A DNA stretch of 64,000 nt from positions 110,735,121 to 110,799,120 of the forward strand of contig CM038222.1 in assembly GCA_021442155.1 (NCBI GenBank), read 5' to 3'. Positions 1-12,859 of the stretch are shown piece after piece. The notes below the pieces were generated by a model that had not been told where the DNA came from, made no database searches, and was given only the letters and a program-made list of their open reading frames with translations. This DNA is from Cymbidium sinense. Its lineage: Eukaryota > Streptophyta > Magnoliopsida > Asparagales > Orchidaceae. Every line of letters begins with the position of its first letter. The stretch's first letter is position 1. The translations under genes and the position numbers were made by a program.

Positions 1-168
1 AGCTTATTCCTAAAGATCGATTTTGTTCCAATGACATTTGGAATAATTTCCTAACATTATTTCTTACAAATTGATTCAACTCCTCTTCCATAGCAATAAT
101 CCAAAAATTATCTTTTAATGCTTCTTCTAAATTTTTAGGTTCAACCTCGATAAAAAATGTTGAATGAT
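1..168 (-). pseudogene. copia reverse transcriptase, N-terminal end (cut by window edge)
   Basis: Translated on the minus strand this stretch gives phrases such as EPKNLEEALKDNFW and AMEEELNQF, the conserved start of the copia reverse transcriptase domain just after the integrase C-terminal linker. The remainder, including the catalytic YVDD box, lies left of the window. It follows the integrase remnant directly in the same element. The assignment to the RT family is firm. Whether the rest of the domain is intact cannot be judged. Confidence 0.75.
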
Positions 169-1343
169 CTACAACCTCTCTACTATGTCTTCGGTCATAA
201 CTCCTTTTGAAGGATCTCCTATAATTAGTTCCTTTGGATGATTTTTATTATATTTCCATTCTTTAGGTAATGAATCATCCACATTATCTTCTAAAGATAT
301 TTTCCTAAAATTATCAATCACTTCATTTCTAATAGGATCAATTAAATTTTCATCAAAAGTAACATGTATTGATTCTTCTACAATCATTTTTCTCTTATTG
401 AAAACTCTATAAGCTTTACTAGAAAGAGAGTATCCTAAGAAAATACCATCATCTGATTTGCAATCAAACTTACCTAAATGCTCTTTTCCATTATTCAAAA
501 TAAAGCATTTACATCCAAATACATGAAAGTGTTCAATCTTAGGCTTCTTTCCAAAAAATAATTCATAGGTTGTCTTGTTTAAAATTGATCTAAAATAAAT
601 CCTATTCATCACATAACATGCAATATTTACTGCTTCTGCCCAAAAATATTTTGGCAATTTATACTCATCAAGCATAGATCTAATTAATTCAATTAATATT
701 CTATTTTTCTCTACTACCCATTTTTGTTGGGAGTTCTAGTTGCAGAAAAATTATGTCTAATCCCATGTTCATCACAATAATCCTCAAATAATTTATTTTC
801 AAATTTTCCACCATGATCAATTTGAACCCTATTAATCAGAAGGCCTTATTCTCATTGAATATATTTAGAAAATTTTCTAAACTCACTAAAAACATCATCC
901 TTGTAAGTTACAAACAAAACCCAAGTATATCTAGAGAAATCATCAACAATCACAAAACCATAATTTTTTCCACATAAGCTAGTGGTGCTAATTGGACCAA
1001 ATAAATCTATGTGCAATAATTCTAGAGGTCTAGAAGTAGAAATAATATTTTTACTTTTAAATGAGCTTCTAGAATGTTTACCATGAATACATGCATCACA
1101 AACATAGTTTGAATGAAAATTTAATTTAGGCAATCCAACTACTAAATCAAGTTTAGCAATTTTATTGAGTGTGTGCATGTTAATATGACATAGTATCCTA
1201 TGCCATAACCATATATCATCATGAGTGCTTTTTAAACAAAGTAAATTCAAATTCACATCATGAAAGCTATCTAAATCAATGACATAAATATTTTTATATC
1301 TTTGTCCTACTAACAAACCATTTTCATTATTTTTATAATGCAA
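169..1343 (-). pseudogene. copia integrase remnant
   Basis: This is the integrase part of the copia polyprotein, which would insert cDNA into the host genome. The segment 1343-852 holds the HHCC zinc domain (LWHRILCH and later CDACIHGKH) and the first two acidic residues of the catalytic core (LHIDLFGPI and VDDFSRYTW). A further piece at about 840-700 carries the RVQIDHGGKF region. The segment 675-169 holds the C-terminal half of the core and the downstream GKF-D-KSDDGIFLGYS and KAYRVFNKR block that is nearly universal in copia elements. The pieces lie in different frames with stops between them, so no functional integrase can be made. Family assignment is certain. Confidence 0.9.
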
Positions 1344-1597
1344 TATGATGCATGGAATACTACATTCAAACCTTTATCACATAATTGACTAATAGAAATT
1401 AAATTATGTTTTAATTTTTCTACTAGAAAAACTTTATCTAAAGTGATTGAATTCTTATAAATAGAATAAATGCCAATGAACTTTCCCTTTGCATTATCTC
1501 CATATGTAACAAATCCTCCATCACTTGATTCTAAAGTTGTAAATTTATCTTTATCTTTTGTCATATGTCTTGAACATCCACTGCCCAAGTACCACAT
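1310..1597 (-). pseudogene. copia aspartic protease remnant, catalytic Asp replaced by Gly
   Basis: This is the protease domain that would cleave the Gag-Pol polyprotein. The sequence begins WYLGSGCSRHMT, where the family has WxLDSGCSxHMT, so the catalytic Asp of the D-S-G triad is Gly here (codon GGC on the minus strand, near 1588). The rest follows the family closely: GGFVTYGDNAKGK, KHNLISISQLCDKG and NVVF. The frame ends at a stop at 1310, and the integrase zinc domain continues in another frame that overlaps it by 34 bp, so a frameshift lies near 1340. Both lesions imply an inactive copy. Confidence 0.9.
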
Positions 1598-1599
1598 GC

Positions 1600-2389
1600 C
1601 TTCTTTGATTTTGTTTTGAAGGCATTCCTACAAAAGAAACTCACATGTTAACTTCTGGAACCCAAACATGTTTGGGTCCACATTCTAAATTTGAAGCAGA
1701 TATCAGCATGTGGTTTGTGTAGTGCTTGTACCTTTTGGTACCCATACATAAGATGATTGCTTAGTATTTTATAATTTACGTGCATAGCAATCAAATGAAA
1801 TATGCCATTTTCTATCACAATAGTTGTACCAAACATTAGTGTTTGCATATGGCTTAGCATGATAATTATAAGGTATATGAGTGGTATGTGTATGATGCAA
1901 ATAATTTTTCTTAAATGTTTTACTTGATAAAGCATTATAATGAACTTGTGATTTCAAACATAATTCTAATCTTGCTTTTAGCAAGATATTCTCTCTATCA
2001 AGTTTACACACAAGGAAGGAACAATTTAATAAAGAATTATTTTTACTTTTTAAATTATCACATTCATTTTTTAAATCACAAAAATGCATATCTAAATTTT
2101 ATGTTCTTTTCTAAGGTTTTGTTTTTTTTTTAATTTTTATATTCAATAACTAAATCATTAAAAGCATCATCTAATTCATCATAAGATATATCATTACATA
2201 CCTCTTGAGAATCTAAGTCGATTCTCCATTTGCCATAAGACATATGTTGACCTCTTCATCGATGAGCAAGTACTTGATTCATTTGAACTGGATTATAAAT
2301 GCCATCTTCTTCTTATGGTACTTTTTCTCCTTCATATTTTTTTCTTCTTTCCACATCAATCTATTTCTTCTTTGATTCAACAAGTTCTA
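1600..2389 (-). pseudogene. copia Gag C-terminal / Gag-Pol linker remnant
   Basis: This lies between the CCHC knuckle and the protease. A readable piece (2089-1769) contains an Asn/Lys/Leu-rich stretch (KNECDNLKSKNNSLL, KLDRENILLKARLEL) likely to be coiled coil. It is followed by a second knuckle-like motif, CDRKWHISFDCYARK, in which the first Cys pair is damaged. A piece at about 1685-1640 reads GPKHVWVPE in another frame. Sirevirus-type elements have an extended coiled-coil Gag with this layout, which supports the lineage call. Several frameshifts separate the pieces. Confidence 0.7.
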
Positions 2390-2390
2390 G

Positions 2391-3312
2391 ACAATCATCT
2401 CTTATGTGTCCAGGCTTTTTACAATGGTAGCAAATGATTCTTTCATGTGCAGGAAATTTTTTAGTTTAAAATTTATAGTTTTTTGATTTTTTATACCTTT
2501 TATTCTTCTTCCTTAGCAAGTTCCCAAGCCTTTTGGATTGCATGAACACCTCATCACTATCACCATCCGATCTTAAGGTGTTATGCTCTTCACTATCATC
2601 AACTTATAATGTCATGGCTTTTCCTTTCTCCTTCTCCCTTTTTGCTGAGTTATCCATCTTATCCCTTTGAGCAATAACCTATTCATGTGCTATTAAAGAA
2701 CCTAAAAGTTGATCAAGTGGATAAGTAGATAAATCCTTAGCTTCACTAATAGCTATTACTTTAGCTTCCCATTCTTTTGGAAGACATCTAAGAATCTTAT
2801 AGACTAAGTCTTGATTCCTATATGTTTTTTCCAAGAGAATGCAATGTGTTAATTATTTTCATGAATCTAGTATACATATCAGAAATAGATTCAGAAGGAG
2901 ACATATGAAATAACTCATATTCATGAACAAGTCTGTTTATGTGAGCATCTCTAACTTCACTAGTTCCTTCATATGTTATAATGAGTTTATCCCATATTTC
3001 TTTTGTTGTTAACATAGAAATTTTCATGTAATCATCGTAATAAAGCACAATGTAAAGTATTACAAGCCCTATCATTTAATTCATCAAGTTCTCTTCGCTA
3101 CCCATTCCTCAAAAGGTTTTTTCTACTTTAATGCCATTTACTTCTCAGGGTGTATGATATTGATGTGTCAACATATACCACATGTGCATCTTGACCTCTT
3201 AAAATGTACTAATTCTATTTTTCCAATAATCAAATGGTACACTATCAAAAAAGTGGAGGTCTATGAGTGGATTTCCCTCTGGTAGTGAACCCTTTGGGAA
3301 ACCTTGTGCCAT
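2391..3312 (-). pseudogene. copia gag remnant with CCHC zinc knuckle
   Basis: Gag would form the particle and bind RNA. The start Met codon at 3312-3310 begins MAQGFPKGSLPEGNPLIDL, a usual start for this lineage, and lies about 46 bp after the primer-binding site. A frame at 3075-2818 holds the UBN2/Gag core (EIWDKLIITYEGTSEV and VHEYELFHMSPSESIS). The frame is lost near 2818 and resumes as KILRCLPKEWEAKVIAI and LDQLLGSLIAHE. A canonical zinc knuckle, CYHCKKPGHIRDDC (Cx2Cx4Hx4C), lies at 2432-2391. An early stop after about 40 codons and later frameshifts make it a pseudogene. Confidence 0.85.
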
Positions 3313-3358
3313 AGTGAAAAGATCTACTCTTGGATGTTAAGCCAATAAAAGAGCCTAG

Positions 3359-3372
3359 GCTCTGATACTAAT
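3359..3372 (-). promoter_or_regulatory. primer-binding site, initiator tRNA-Met type
   Basis: The minus strand reads ATTAGTATCAGAGC directly inside the LTR end. The usual copia primer-binding site is TGGTATCAGAGC, complementary to the 3' end of plant initiator tRNA-Met, so one or two bases have changed. It marks the LTR/leader boundary at 3372/3373. Confidence 0.8.
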
Positions 3373-5637
3373 TGTGAGTCACAATAGCACACAAGAGAGG
3401 GGTGGTGGGAGGGGGGTGAATTGGGCGATATTAAAAATTTTAAAAGTTAAATCTTAAATTTTAAGTTTTAATAGAAAATCAATTTTTGATTTTATAATGA
3501 GAAGATACAATTTAATGCAAAAAATAAAAGTACAAAGAAGTAAAGAGAGACACAAAAAATAATAATTTTACGTGATTCGGCCAAACCCCAAAACTGGCCT
3601 ACTTCCATGCCTAGCCACCCTGGCTAGGAATCAACTAAATGCAAAATAGCTTACAAATAGTACTCTCCTATAATTAGGTGAGTACAACCCCTACAATAAA
3701 ATGTACTCTCCTATAAAAGGGCGAGTACAACCCCAATATAAATTTTACACCATAAAAAGAAAAATACAAAATAAAAAAATTAGATAAAATAAATCTCTTA
3801 CAAATATACCAAGCTATCCAATTCACAAAAAAAAATGATCTCACAACTTATAAATGATCACTTTACACTTAAGAATTTGGCAAGATAAAATGCTCACTTA
3901 ATATTGATAAGAAATAATAAAGTAAATATCTTAAAGTGATCTTACTAAGATGTTTATGTTATTACAATTTGTAGACTAATATATATATGATTTCAAAATA
4001 AATTCACAATATTATTTAGCACAATAAAATAAATTTCAACAAGGAATAATTTATTTTATTTTAACCCAAAAGATTCTTTCAGTTAATGCTAATGATCACA
4101 AAAAGCTTAAATAAAATAAGTATATGATAGATCTAAGTAGGCTAGTAAGCTTTTAATTAGAAAGAGAGTTCTAGCAAATATGAAAATAATTTCAGCACAA
4201 TAATTTAATTTAAAATGTTTAAAATATACTTCTAAAATAGATCTAAGAATAAATGATCTTTTAAAATAAGACTAATGAAGAAATATTTCAAGAAACCAAA
4301 AGAAATTTATAGGAAGTTAAAAATTTCAACAAGTTGAAATAAATCTTACAAACTATCACAAGAGTTTTTCACAAAAAAATGATTGAAAAAACTTTGATGT
4401 GAAAAACTTAGACTTTGATGTCCAAAGACTAATCAACCAAAAAGTATAAATAGGAAAGAATAAATAGATGGTGAAAATAGTATGAATAACTAAAAAGGGA
4501 TTAAGATCAAGAAAACAAACTCAAGTAATTTGAGAAAGCTTGCTTAATTGAAGATGTTGAAGCTTCCAAACTAAGGATTTGATCTTGCACCATTTGGAGA
4601 ACACTTGAAGGAAAATCTAGGAAATTTTTTCTTAAATTTTCTAGAGAGATTTTGAGTTTGAATAAGGAATACTTTCATGAAGAGAATGAGGGCTATGTAT
4701 AGGGAAGAATGTCATTTTGAATTATTTCAAAATATATATTATTCTAACATTATTTTATCATATAATAATTTACTATTCAATAAAAATATAATATATATTA
4801 AATAAATATTAAATTCAAGTAGCCAAAATTCAGCTATTCACATGGGCAAGTCAAAAATAATCAAATATGGCTCTTAATATATTCAAAGCATGTAACATGC
4901 ATTCATTATTAAAATCAGCTAATGTTTGAAAAGTCATAATAATTTCAATTTTAATTAAACGTGGGTCATGTAACCTATCAAATTAAAGGAAATAATCCAA
5001 GGAATCCGTTGGAGATGAAATCAGATATAACTTTCCTAATTATAAAATGATGTTGGCTAAAATACAAAATTTCACATATTTTTGTTAATTTTGAAATATG
5101 ACATTTAAATCTTATGATATAATTTATATATAATCATACATATGTTAGTTATCATATAACCTTCAAATTAAATTAAAATATTTAATTATATGAAGTAAAT
5201 AAAATAATTACACTTAATAGTCATAATTTATTATCATTTATTATTTTGACAGTTCAAATGTTATATATGAAACATATAATTGAATGTTAAATAGATAGAG
5301 ATTTATATAAATTAACCTCATTATCATTATTTAAAATAAATAAAAATAATATGTAAAGTTGTGAGCAAATTGATTCATGCCAATGAACTCATATGAATTA
5401 CTAAGATAGTTATAAATGCATATAACCTAAAATATTATATCTTGAGCTTCACATTATCCATTTAGATTTATCTTTCATTTTTCTACTCTTGCAATTTCCT
5501 CAAACATATTGTGAGATATATTGGATATGTAATTAGCAATTAATATATCTGAAACATATAAAACATACATTAGAACATCCAAGAATTCATTTGTTATCAT
5601 CAAAATTGATTAGATTGAACATGAAGCTCATTAAGCA
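3373..5637 (-). repeat. 5' LTR of the Sirevirus-like element (about 2.27 kb)
   Basis: The inner end (CTCACA on the minus strand at 3378-3373) abuts the primer-binding site. The outer end (TGCTTAATGAGC on the minus strand, 5637 downwards) has the same layout as the related solo LTR ending at 28348, sharing a block close to TTTTGATGATAACAAAT. A possible TATA box on the minus strand lies near 4690-4702 (CTATACATAG). The polypurine tract near 3395-3418 and the block at 3575-3640 also match the second copy at 25690-25930. No open reading frame of note lies inside. Confidence 0.8.
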
Positions 5638-6278
5638 AACAGATTTGGGTTGATTTTTGTTAGATTTGGGTTTGAACCAAGTAAGACCCAATGAGGCTCA
5701 TTTAGGTCAAATGTCTTAATTAGCTTTATTATGGCCACATTGGATTTATATTCTTCTAAATTCATGTTTACACATGTTTATGCCATCATTCTAACCATTT
5801 GAATTGATTTTAATTAGCCAAATTTTGGTGGGTTGACCTTTGGCTTGATGGGACCCACATAAGTCAAACTTAGTAAAAAGGGTTGACCAATCTATGACCT
5901 TTGATTTATATTTGGATTATTTAAATTTATGTAATGGTTTTATGCTTCTAATTTCATTTGATTTGGGTTTGTTTGGATTGAATTTGAATTTCTTTAGGTT
6001 TATATAGTTCTTAGCTTAATTAAGGTAATTAGGTTTAGTTAGCCAATTAAACCCTAATATAAGCTTGATCAATTTTAAATTTAGAGTGGTATGTTTATGT
6101 TGAATATTTAGGTTGAATCTAACTAAACCCATTAAGTTAAATCAATCTAAAGAGGGTGCACTAGATCACTAAGTCTAGTGTTCTAGGTGCTTAGTTAGGA
6201 GATTCCTAATCTAAGATTAAGCATCCTAATTATTGTCTTTGAAAGAAATGTTATCCTCACCCAAAAATGAGGTCAGCA
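5638..6278 (-). repeat. giant-LTR family, minus-strand 5' fragment
   Basis: The right end reads, on the minus strand, TGCTGACCTCATTTTTGG followed by its near inverted repeat, the signature start of the giant gypsy LTR found at 21583, 40826, 50215 and 56025. Similarity runs leftwards to 5638, where the copia element interrupts it; the rest lies beyond the window. It appears inserted in the gypsy internal region that resumes at 6279. Confidence 0.8.
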
Positions 6279-8804
6279 ATGATAGGTCCATCATAGAACT
6301 ATAGGGTCCTCTACTTATACTAAGGAAGAGTTATTTGGGGTCGTGAAGGGAAAAATCTTCAAGGAACTTGAGAGAAAAGTTTTGAGAGAAACTATGATTA
6401 TCAAAAATAAAGAAAAGGGAAAGGTGGTTTCTCAAGACATAAGAAGACCCTATTGACTCATGCTTGTTATATCTAATTAATATCATCATCCAATAAGGTC
6501 ATTAACTTGGCATAGAAATTAACTAACTGATATAAAGAGAGATGGCTATATTCCTAGGAAGGGGTCTAGGAAAGTCTATGTTAGAAACACCCCATTGGCC
6601 ATAGAGCCAAAGTATCACTCACTTCTCTTATCACCATCATAGCTAGAAAGATTGATAGTCATTAGGACTCTTAAAGAGAACCCTCGATCACCTTTGCTTA
6701 GACCACAAATTGAGGGTCTGTCAACATCTAATACCCTTTAGAGAAGGGATTGAGCCTTTTAATCCATCACCTTACAATATATAATTTTTTGATGATAGAG
6801 ACCTTGGTTTAGGAGCCACTCCTACGAAGGAGGAAGTTCATATTATTCAAGAAATCCATAAAGGAGAGACATTTGAACCCAAACACATAGATGTGGAAAC
6901 TAATGAAGAACTTGAACTAGTCTTTGATAGCAATGATCAACAAATTCATCTAACTCAAAAGGAAATGGAGGTTATTATAAAATAGGACAAAGAAAAAAAA
7001 ATAGAATTCAAGGAAGTTTTGACTTAGATCAGGATGACTTTTTAGATGAAGATTCAAAGCTACATCTATCCCATGCATTTATGATAGCTATGATAGCATC
7101 TAAAAATGAGCAAGAAAAAACTCAAGATATTACAAAAGATGGACCTGTACCTAATCCAACCCAACCGCCACTCCTTCAATTACAAAAGAAGGATAATCAA
7201 ATATGATTTGAAAAGAAGATGGAGGAGATGATGGCTACATTGTGATCACTCTAAAGTCAAATTCTAACCAAATTGTTGCCTCATTCACTAGAGGAACCTA
7301 GAGGATTCCCATCCCATGGAAGATAAGAAGTTTTATTTTCAGTATCATCACCAAGAACATAAAACAACAAATGATGTATCAGTCAAAACTGCCATAAAGT
7401 ATCTAGTGGAACAAGTGAAAGAGGGATTGGTAGTCATGAGGTACAACTCTAATTTCAAAAGGTAGTACCTTGAAGAATATGATTATGTACATTATCCAAA
7501 AGAATTTGTACCCCTTATTTCAAAGTATTTTATGGAACATATAATTCTAAACAACATTTAGCACATTTTTAAGCACGTTGTTGTAATGCCATAGAAAATG
7601 ATTCTTTATTTTTTAGATAATTTGTTAGTAATTTAACTAGGGTTTCTTTTGATTAGTATGTAGAATTACCAAATGGTTTAGTTTACACATTCACTAAACT
7701 TCAAATTAATTTGTGAAGTGATTCACCGGTACTTACCATCATGTTATAGTAAGTGACTTAGTCTTCAAAAATAAAAACTTAGTGAATTTCTTATAGATTA
7801 TATTCTGAGATGGAGGATTCTCAGCCTTAAGTGTGAACCACAGCTACAAGAATAGCATGCTGTGGAAACCTCTCTCTAAAATATCCATTTTCCTATTGCC
7901 TTTTCGCTTAAAGGTTACACTATTAAGACCTCTGAAAAATTATTAAGTAAATCCTTTAACCTTCAAACAGAAGTCCCTAGGATGTCATTTCCAAAAGACC
8001 AATCCACCATGGAACCTTCTAAATCTAAGAAAGTGTTGGAAGAGAGACAAGGCTCTATCTTTATAGTGGACAAGGGAAAACTCCAATCCAAGTCCAAGTA
8101 GAGCGCCCTCCACCTCAAAGGCCACAACAACACCTCTTAGCAAAAAAATAAATTAAACTTATTCTTTCAAGAGAGAATATGTGAATAAGATATTTAAAAT
8201 TTGAAAAAAAAAGTCAAATTTTAATTTCCCTGATCCAAAGAAGCTAGAATAAGTCATTAAGGTCAATGACCCAAATTATTGTCCATATCATCAAACAAAA
8301 CCTTGGGATCTACTTGTAGACTATTTTTTCTTAGTAGTTTAGACAACATTTTTTCTAGTTTCACTTAGAAATAAATGAGTCATAGTGCATTCTTTCTTAG
8401 TTAGACATTCAAAATCTATTATAGTCAGAGTGAAAACAATCCCCTTGAAAGGCATTTTATCTGACCACCATGGTTGTGTTAGGATTCGATTAATCATTTC
8501 ATCTTTTTTTAATGAGATCTCTATTCTTTTTAGAAATTAAAGAATCAAAGTCTATAAGAATAAATCATTATAAATTAGAACAAATTCAGGCATATTTATG
8601 CCTATCTTTCACAATCAAATTTATATTAAATTTTTAATCAAAACTAAAATTCAAATTCTAAACTCCAAAACCAAACTCAAATTCATTTAGGCCTATGCTT
8701 GTAATCTTTATAAGATCTATCAATTAGTTTAGTTAGTACCAATATGTTCAGTTAGTGCCAATATGTTCAATGTATTTTAGTTAGTCCACCACACATATTG
8801 AGGG
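6279..8804 (+). mobile_element. Tat-like Ty3/gypsy internal region, copy 1 (partial)
   Basis: It is collinear with 51890-53560 of copy 2, starting at the shared ATAGAACT...GGGTCCTC block. It covers the 3' part of the ORF1-like region and gag, then skips all of pol. From about 8540 to 8804 it matches the reverse complement of 40827-41060, the stretch just inside the LTR of the 36-50 kb element, so it is probably the 3' end of the internal region. The bases after 21581 continue this junction into an LTR at 21583. The copy is a deletion derivative. Confidence 0.75.
7340..8330 (+). pseudogene. gypsy gag remnant, copy 1
   Basis: It aligns by eye with the gag of copy 2 (52920-53560). Shared landmarks are LEEYD..HYPKEFVP, KQHLAHF.ARCCNAIE, the FDWYVELPNG-like block, LKCEPQLQE and KKLLSKSFNLQ. 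A Tyr-Cys-x-Tyr-His motif (NYCPYHQTKPWDLLVDYFF, about 8270-8330) resembles the zinc-binding end of Tat-lineage Gag. Stops occur in every part. No protein can be produced. The family is clear; the lineage within Ty3/gypsy is inferred from LTR size and neighbours. Confidence 0.7.
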
Positions 8805-8809
8805 TCCAT
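8805..8809. repeat. TSD (TCCAT) left of minus-strand solo LTR
   Basis: TCCAT here is repeated at 21577-21581 directly after the LTR. Joining the flanks recreates a junction also seen, inverted, at 40820-40850, which confirms the insertion. Confidence 0.75.
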
Positions 8810-11800
8810 TGTGGTGTTTTAATCTGGAGTCTCATATGGACACCACGTCGATCTTAAGGGGCTCTTATTGAAGTGATCAAATATGACATTAAGGTATGAT
8901 GTACTAACTCAAAAGAAAGAAACATCATCCTACAATGGACTTAATCACCTAATAAAGACTCTTAAGATAGATGGGTCAACATATATATACTAAAGATCTT
9001 TTCCTTACTTTATAGGGATAAATAAAGTAGGGTTTATTTTATGCAGGGTTCTTTAGTTTCCTATGGAGGCAAGCCCTCATAATTAATTACATCTTTGAAA
9101 ATGAAATTTTTCTAAGAACATTCTCAGTTAATGTAGTCAATAAATGTCTCCAATGATTCGAACGCTAAGACTATCAAAGAAATGGTTGTTATTAGAAATC
9201 AAATTGAAAGAGTTCAAATAGGAAGACTTATTTATGGATTGTATAGGATGATTAGTAGGGAGTGTCTAAGATACTAGGAAGCCTAGTAATTGCTCCAACA
9301 TACCCTATGATGAGGCTTTATATTTTTGAAGGGGAGGATTTATTTTGTTTAAATTGAAATTTTATTAGAGTTCTAGGACTTATAGCCCAAAAATACAATA
9401 TTGTGGAGATGCCTAAGAAGTGATAACTTATACTCGTAGCTTGAGGGAAATAAGTAGCCTCAAAACTTAAGTCTAAAATGTTTTAGCAAAAGATAAAAGA
9501 AAAACCTAAGTCTAATTAGAGAGAATGGGATATAGTGGTCCACCTCCACAATATAGAATGAACATATCTTGACTCTTCTGGATTGATAATCACCTAGGGT
9601 GGCTAACAACTAACACCTCCTACACTTTAAAACCATGTAGGCCAATCTTATATAGATGTAAGATAGTTATGTTGTTATTTAATTAGAGAAGAAGCTTGAA
9701 TCCTAAACTCACTCTTTGAGAGACTATATAATATTTGGTATGCAAACATGATTTTGACTAATGTTAAAATTTTATAAATTTTTGGAAAATTTTGACACAT
9801 TTATTTGGACTAATGCTTGGGATAATTATACCTAAATCCATGATAAAATTGAGTGGGCTAAATTCACAATAAGAGGTGTTCACCACTACAAGGGACTACT
9901 CTCAATGTTCAAGCTTGTGCCTTATCATGTAATAGTGGAGATCCTCTATATTCAAGAATGGAACAATATGACATGCATGTTGTTATAGCATACAACCATT
10001 CATCTATGGGATTTATAAATTATTTATTATCTTATTTATATACATAGGTTTTAGAGTGAGGTTGTGAGTTGTATTAGAAATTAGTTATGAGTTATTTAGT
10101 GAGTATAGAAAATTTAATTTTATCTTAAAGAGCTTATCGCATCCAAGCCACACATAAAACACACTTTAAGAAACCTACAAAAAATATGCCATTTATATTA
10201 CACAAACTAAACATAATAATCAAACATTTGGATTTTTATAAAAGAATAAAAGGCTGGTGTGACTGGGTACCACCATACACCATAGAAAAAAAAGAAATTG
10301 GTTAGTCGAGAGATTACAATTAAATTTTATAATAGAAATGAATGTTATGTGGGTCTTTAATTCTTGTTCTTCTTTCTTTCTTTGGATTAGTTTGTTCTAG
10401 GTTTCACAGGGCTTCACAGGGCTTCCCAGGTCTTTGCTTTCTAGTCACCACTTATCCTAAAGCCCATAACACTAATCCTAATCCTATTACAAAAATTACA
10501 TCTTTATAAAAAATAAAATCTAACTACACTTGCAAAATTGATATTAGTGAAACAAGCATATAAACCAAACAGTTATATTTCACATATCTAGACTTAACAC
10601 CTTGCACTTGGGTAACCAAGCCCACCTGTCATAATTTGATTATGCTTAGGGACTTAAGAAGTACCTGCAAGTAAAAGTAATTTTATATTTATTTATTATT
10701 ATAATGGTCCCTGAAGCATAATCCCATGCATGAGACATCATTAGGCTAACAATGACCTAATATCCAGTCAACTCACAAACAATCCTAATATATAGTCTAA
10801 AATATTATATCACAAAATAAAAATATATCATCACAACATACACTGGCCTAACCTAGCACTAGGATCATTAACTTAGCATTTTAAGGTGTGTGAGAAAGCT
10901 TAGTGTGGTATGTATTGATTAAGCTTTAGAATTAGGATTTTCTAAATTTTAGAATTGTTTAAATCATCCACTAAGGGTGGTTTCACTTTAAGTCTTTTAA
11001 CAGCTTCATTAACTTTTAACTTATGCATTTTTTTATTTTGTTCACTTCATACTTAAGGTCTAATCATTATGAAGAGAAGGAAAAGACTTCTCTTTCATTC
11101 CTAACCTAACTTTGATTTCTAAAGATAGGTTATTTTTACTTTAACTTTCTTAATAGATCATTCATGAATTTTATTTGAGCCCAAGTTTAGATTAACTTTA
11201 ATGAATCTTATCCAAACATGAAAGGCTTCTTAAGTCTAATGAAATTAGGTTACCATCACATGAATAATACTTCCCTTCATTATCAATAACATCCATATTT
11301 TTTCCTTTTTAGTCTATTTAATATTTGGTTTAGTATATATATACATTCAATGTACACATATTTTTGCACACTTAATGAATGTTGATGCATGATATTGATA
11401 GGAAAAAGGATTTCATCTCATATTTGAGCACATGCAAACATGTATAAGGGATTTAAGCAAGTACATGTTTTTGTTAAACCAGGGAAGTGAGATTATGTAA
11501 GACCTCCTTGGGGCTACTTAAATCCTCATGTTCCCAAGATATACGAACAATATACTTGCCAATTCACAAACACATAAGCATAAACATAAACATAAACATA
11601 TAAATAAAATCATGAAAAGGTTGTGTATGAATATATTTTACTTGTGCAAAGCTTAATGGAAAAAAGAAAAAGGGTTTTACTTTATGTTCTAATGTATGCA
11701 CATACATAAATAAAATTAAGCAAGTACATTCTGTTGTTAATCCAAGAAAGAGAGATTATCTAAGACCTCCTTCGGGGATCTTAAAGCCACATATTCTCGG

Positions 11801-12613
11801 GAAGTCTAGACTATATACTTTCCAATTCAAATACATGAATGCATAAATATGAATATAAGAATAAAACCATAATTTGCCATCTTTTGACTACAAGTAAATG
11901 AACATTTCGTTTTTCTCATAATTAATTATTTATAATAAATATTGATTTAATATTCATAATTAACATATAATTTTAAAATGGTTATTGATAATAGCCTGAC
12001 CATATGATAACATTTTTCCAACTCATGCAATTTAAATACAATCTTATTCTTTTAATTTTAAAACATGAATATATGAAGCACATGACAAGCATAATTATGA
12101 TAATTTGAAAGGAAGTAATTGAGCATCATTACATCACATACTTGATTTCTTTAGAACATAAAGCCAATCAAGTTAGATAAACATTCTTTAAAGCTAATCA
12201 AAGTATCGTTAATGCTTAATTTTAATATTCAAGTTGTTAAGAACCTAAAGAGGAGAAACACTGCTTAGAATTCACTCCATCCTATGTTGATAATTTAAGA
12301 TATTAAAGGAAAAATATTAGACATATTTTATGGATTAATTAAGTTCAATATTAATTATATCCATTTGATCACCCTTCCCAAGCCTCTTTAATTTGACTAA
12401 CTACCTAATCCTGAACCTTGAAATGATATACCTTAGAAAAAGGAAATTTACAATGCACCTAAAGAGATCTAATTCAATTATGCTCATTTTTAAGAATTAA
12501 TTAAATTAAAGAAGAAAAAGATTTAAGATAAATACTTTTATGATTTTCTTGCACTAATAGGAAAATCATAATTTCTTTAACAACTTTATGTTGTTAAACA
12601 CATAAAGGGATTA

Positions 12614-12621
12614 TGGGTTAC
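12614..12621. repeat. hAT TSD (TGGGTTAC), left
   Basis: This 8-bp direct repeat is identical to 18249-18256. Eight bases is the diagnostic hAT length. Confidence 0.95.
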
Positions 12622-12859
12622 TAGGGGTGTCAAAAAATGACCCGACTCAACAACTCGACATGAACCCGACTCAAAAAATCCAGGTTTGGGTCAGTAAAAT
12701 AGATTTTTAGGTCAGGTTAGTGTCATAATATACGACACAAATTATCCTATCGAGTCGGGTCGGGTTGACCCAAAAAATCCAAAACTGACCCGAATTGACC
12801 CGAATAACTCAGGTCTAGTCCGGTCTGGGTCTTTGGATTCTACGGCTTCCACGGTTTCA

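Larger units (their letters stand above)
1..5637 (-). mobile_element. Sirevirus-like Ty1/copia retrotransposon, 5' part, degenerate
   Basis: In element order (high to low coordinate) the order is LTR 5637-3373, primer-binding site complementary to initiator tRNA-Met at 3372-3359, gag from 3312, CCHC knuckle, a second knuckle-like motif, protease, integrase, and the start of reverse transcriptase at the left edge. The order PR-INT-RT is the copia order. Gag phrases such as HEYELFHMSPSESIS, the integrase phrases and the LTR start (a TTTTGATGATAACAAA-like block near its end) match what I know of the SIRE/Maximus lineage. Reading frames are broken repeatedly, so it is a dead copy. The 3' half and second LTR lie outside the window. 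The bases following the LTR end (AACAG, 5638-5642) would be the TSD, and the other copy is off-window. Confidence 0.9.

Noticed and set aside
1915..2133. Plus-strand frame inside the copia element
   Set aside because: It is antisense to the Gag linker, with no recognisable content.
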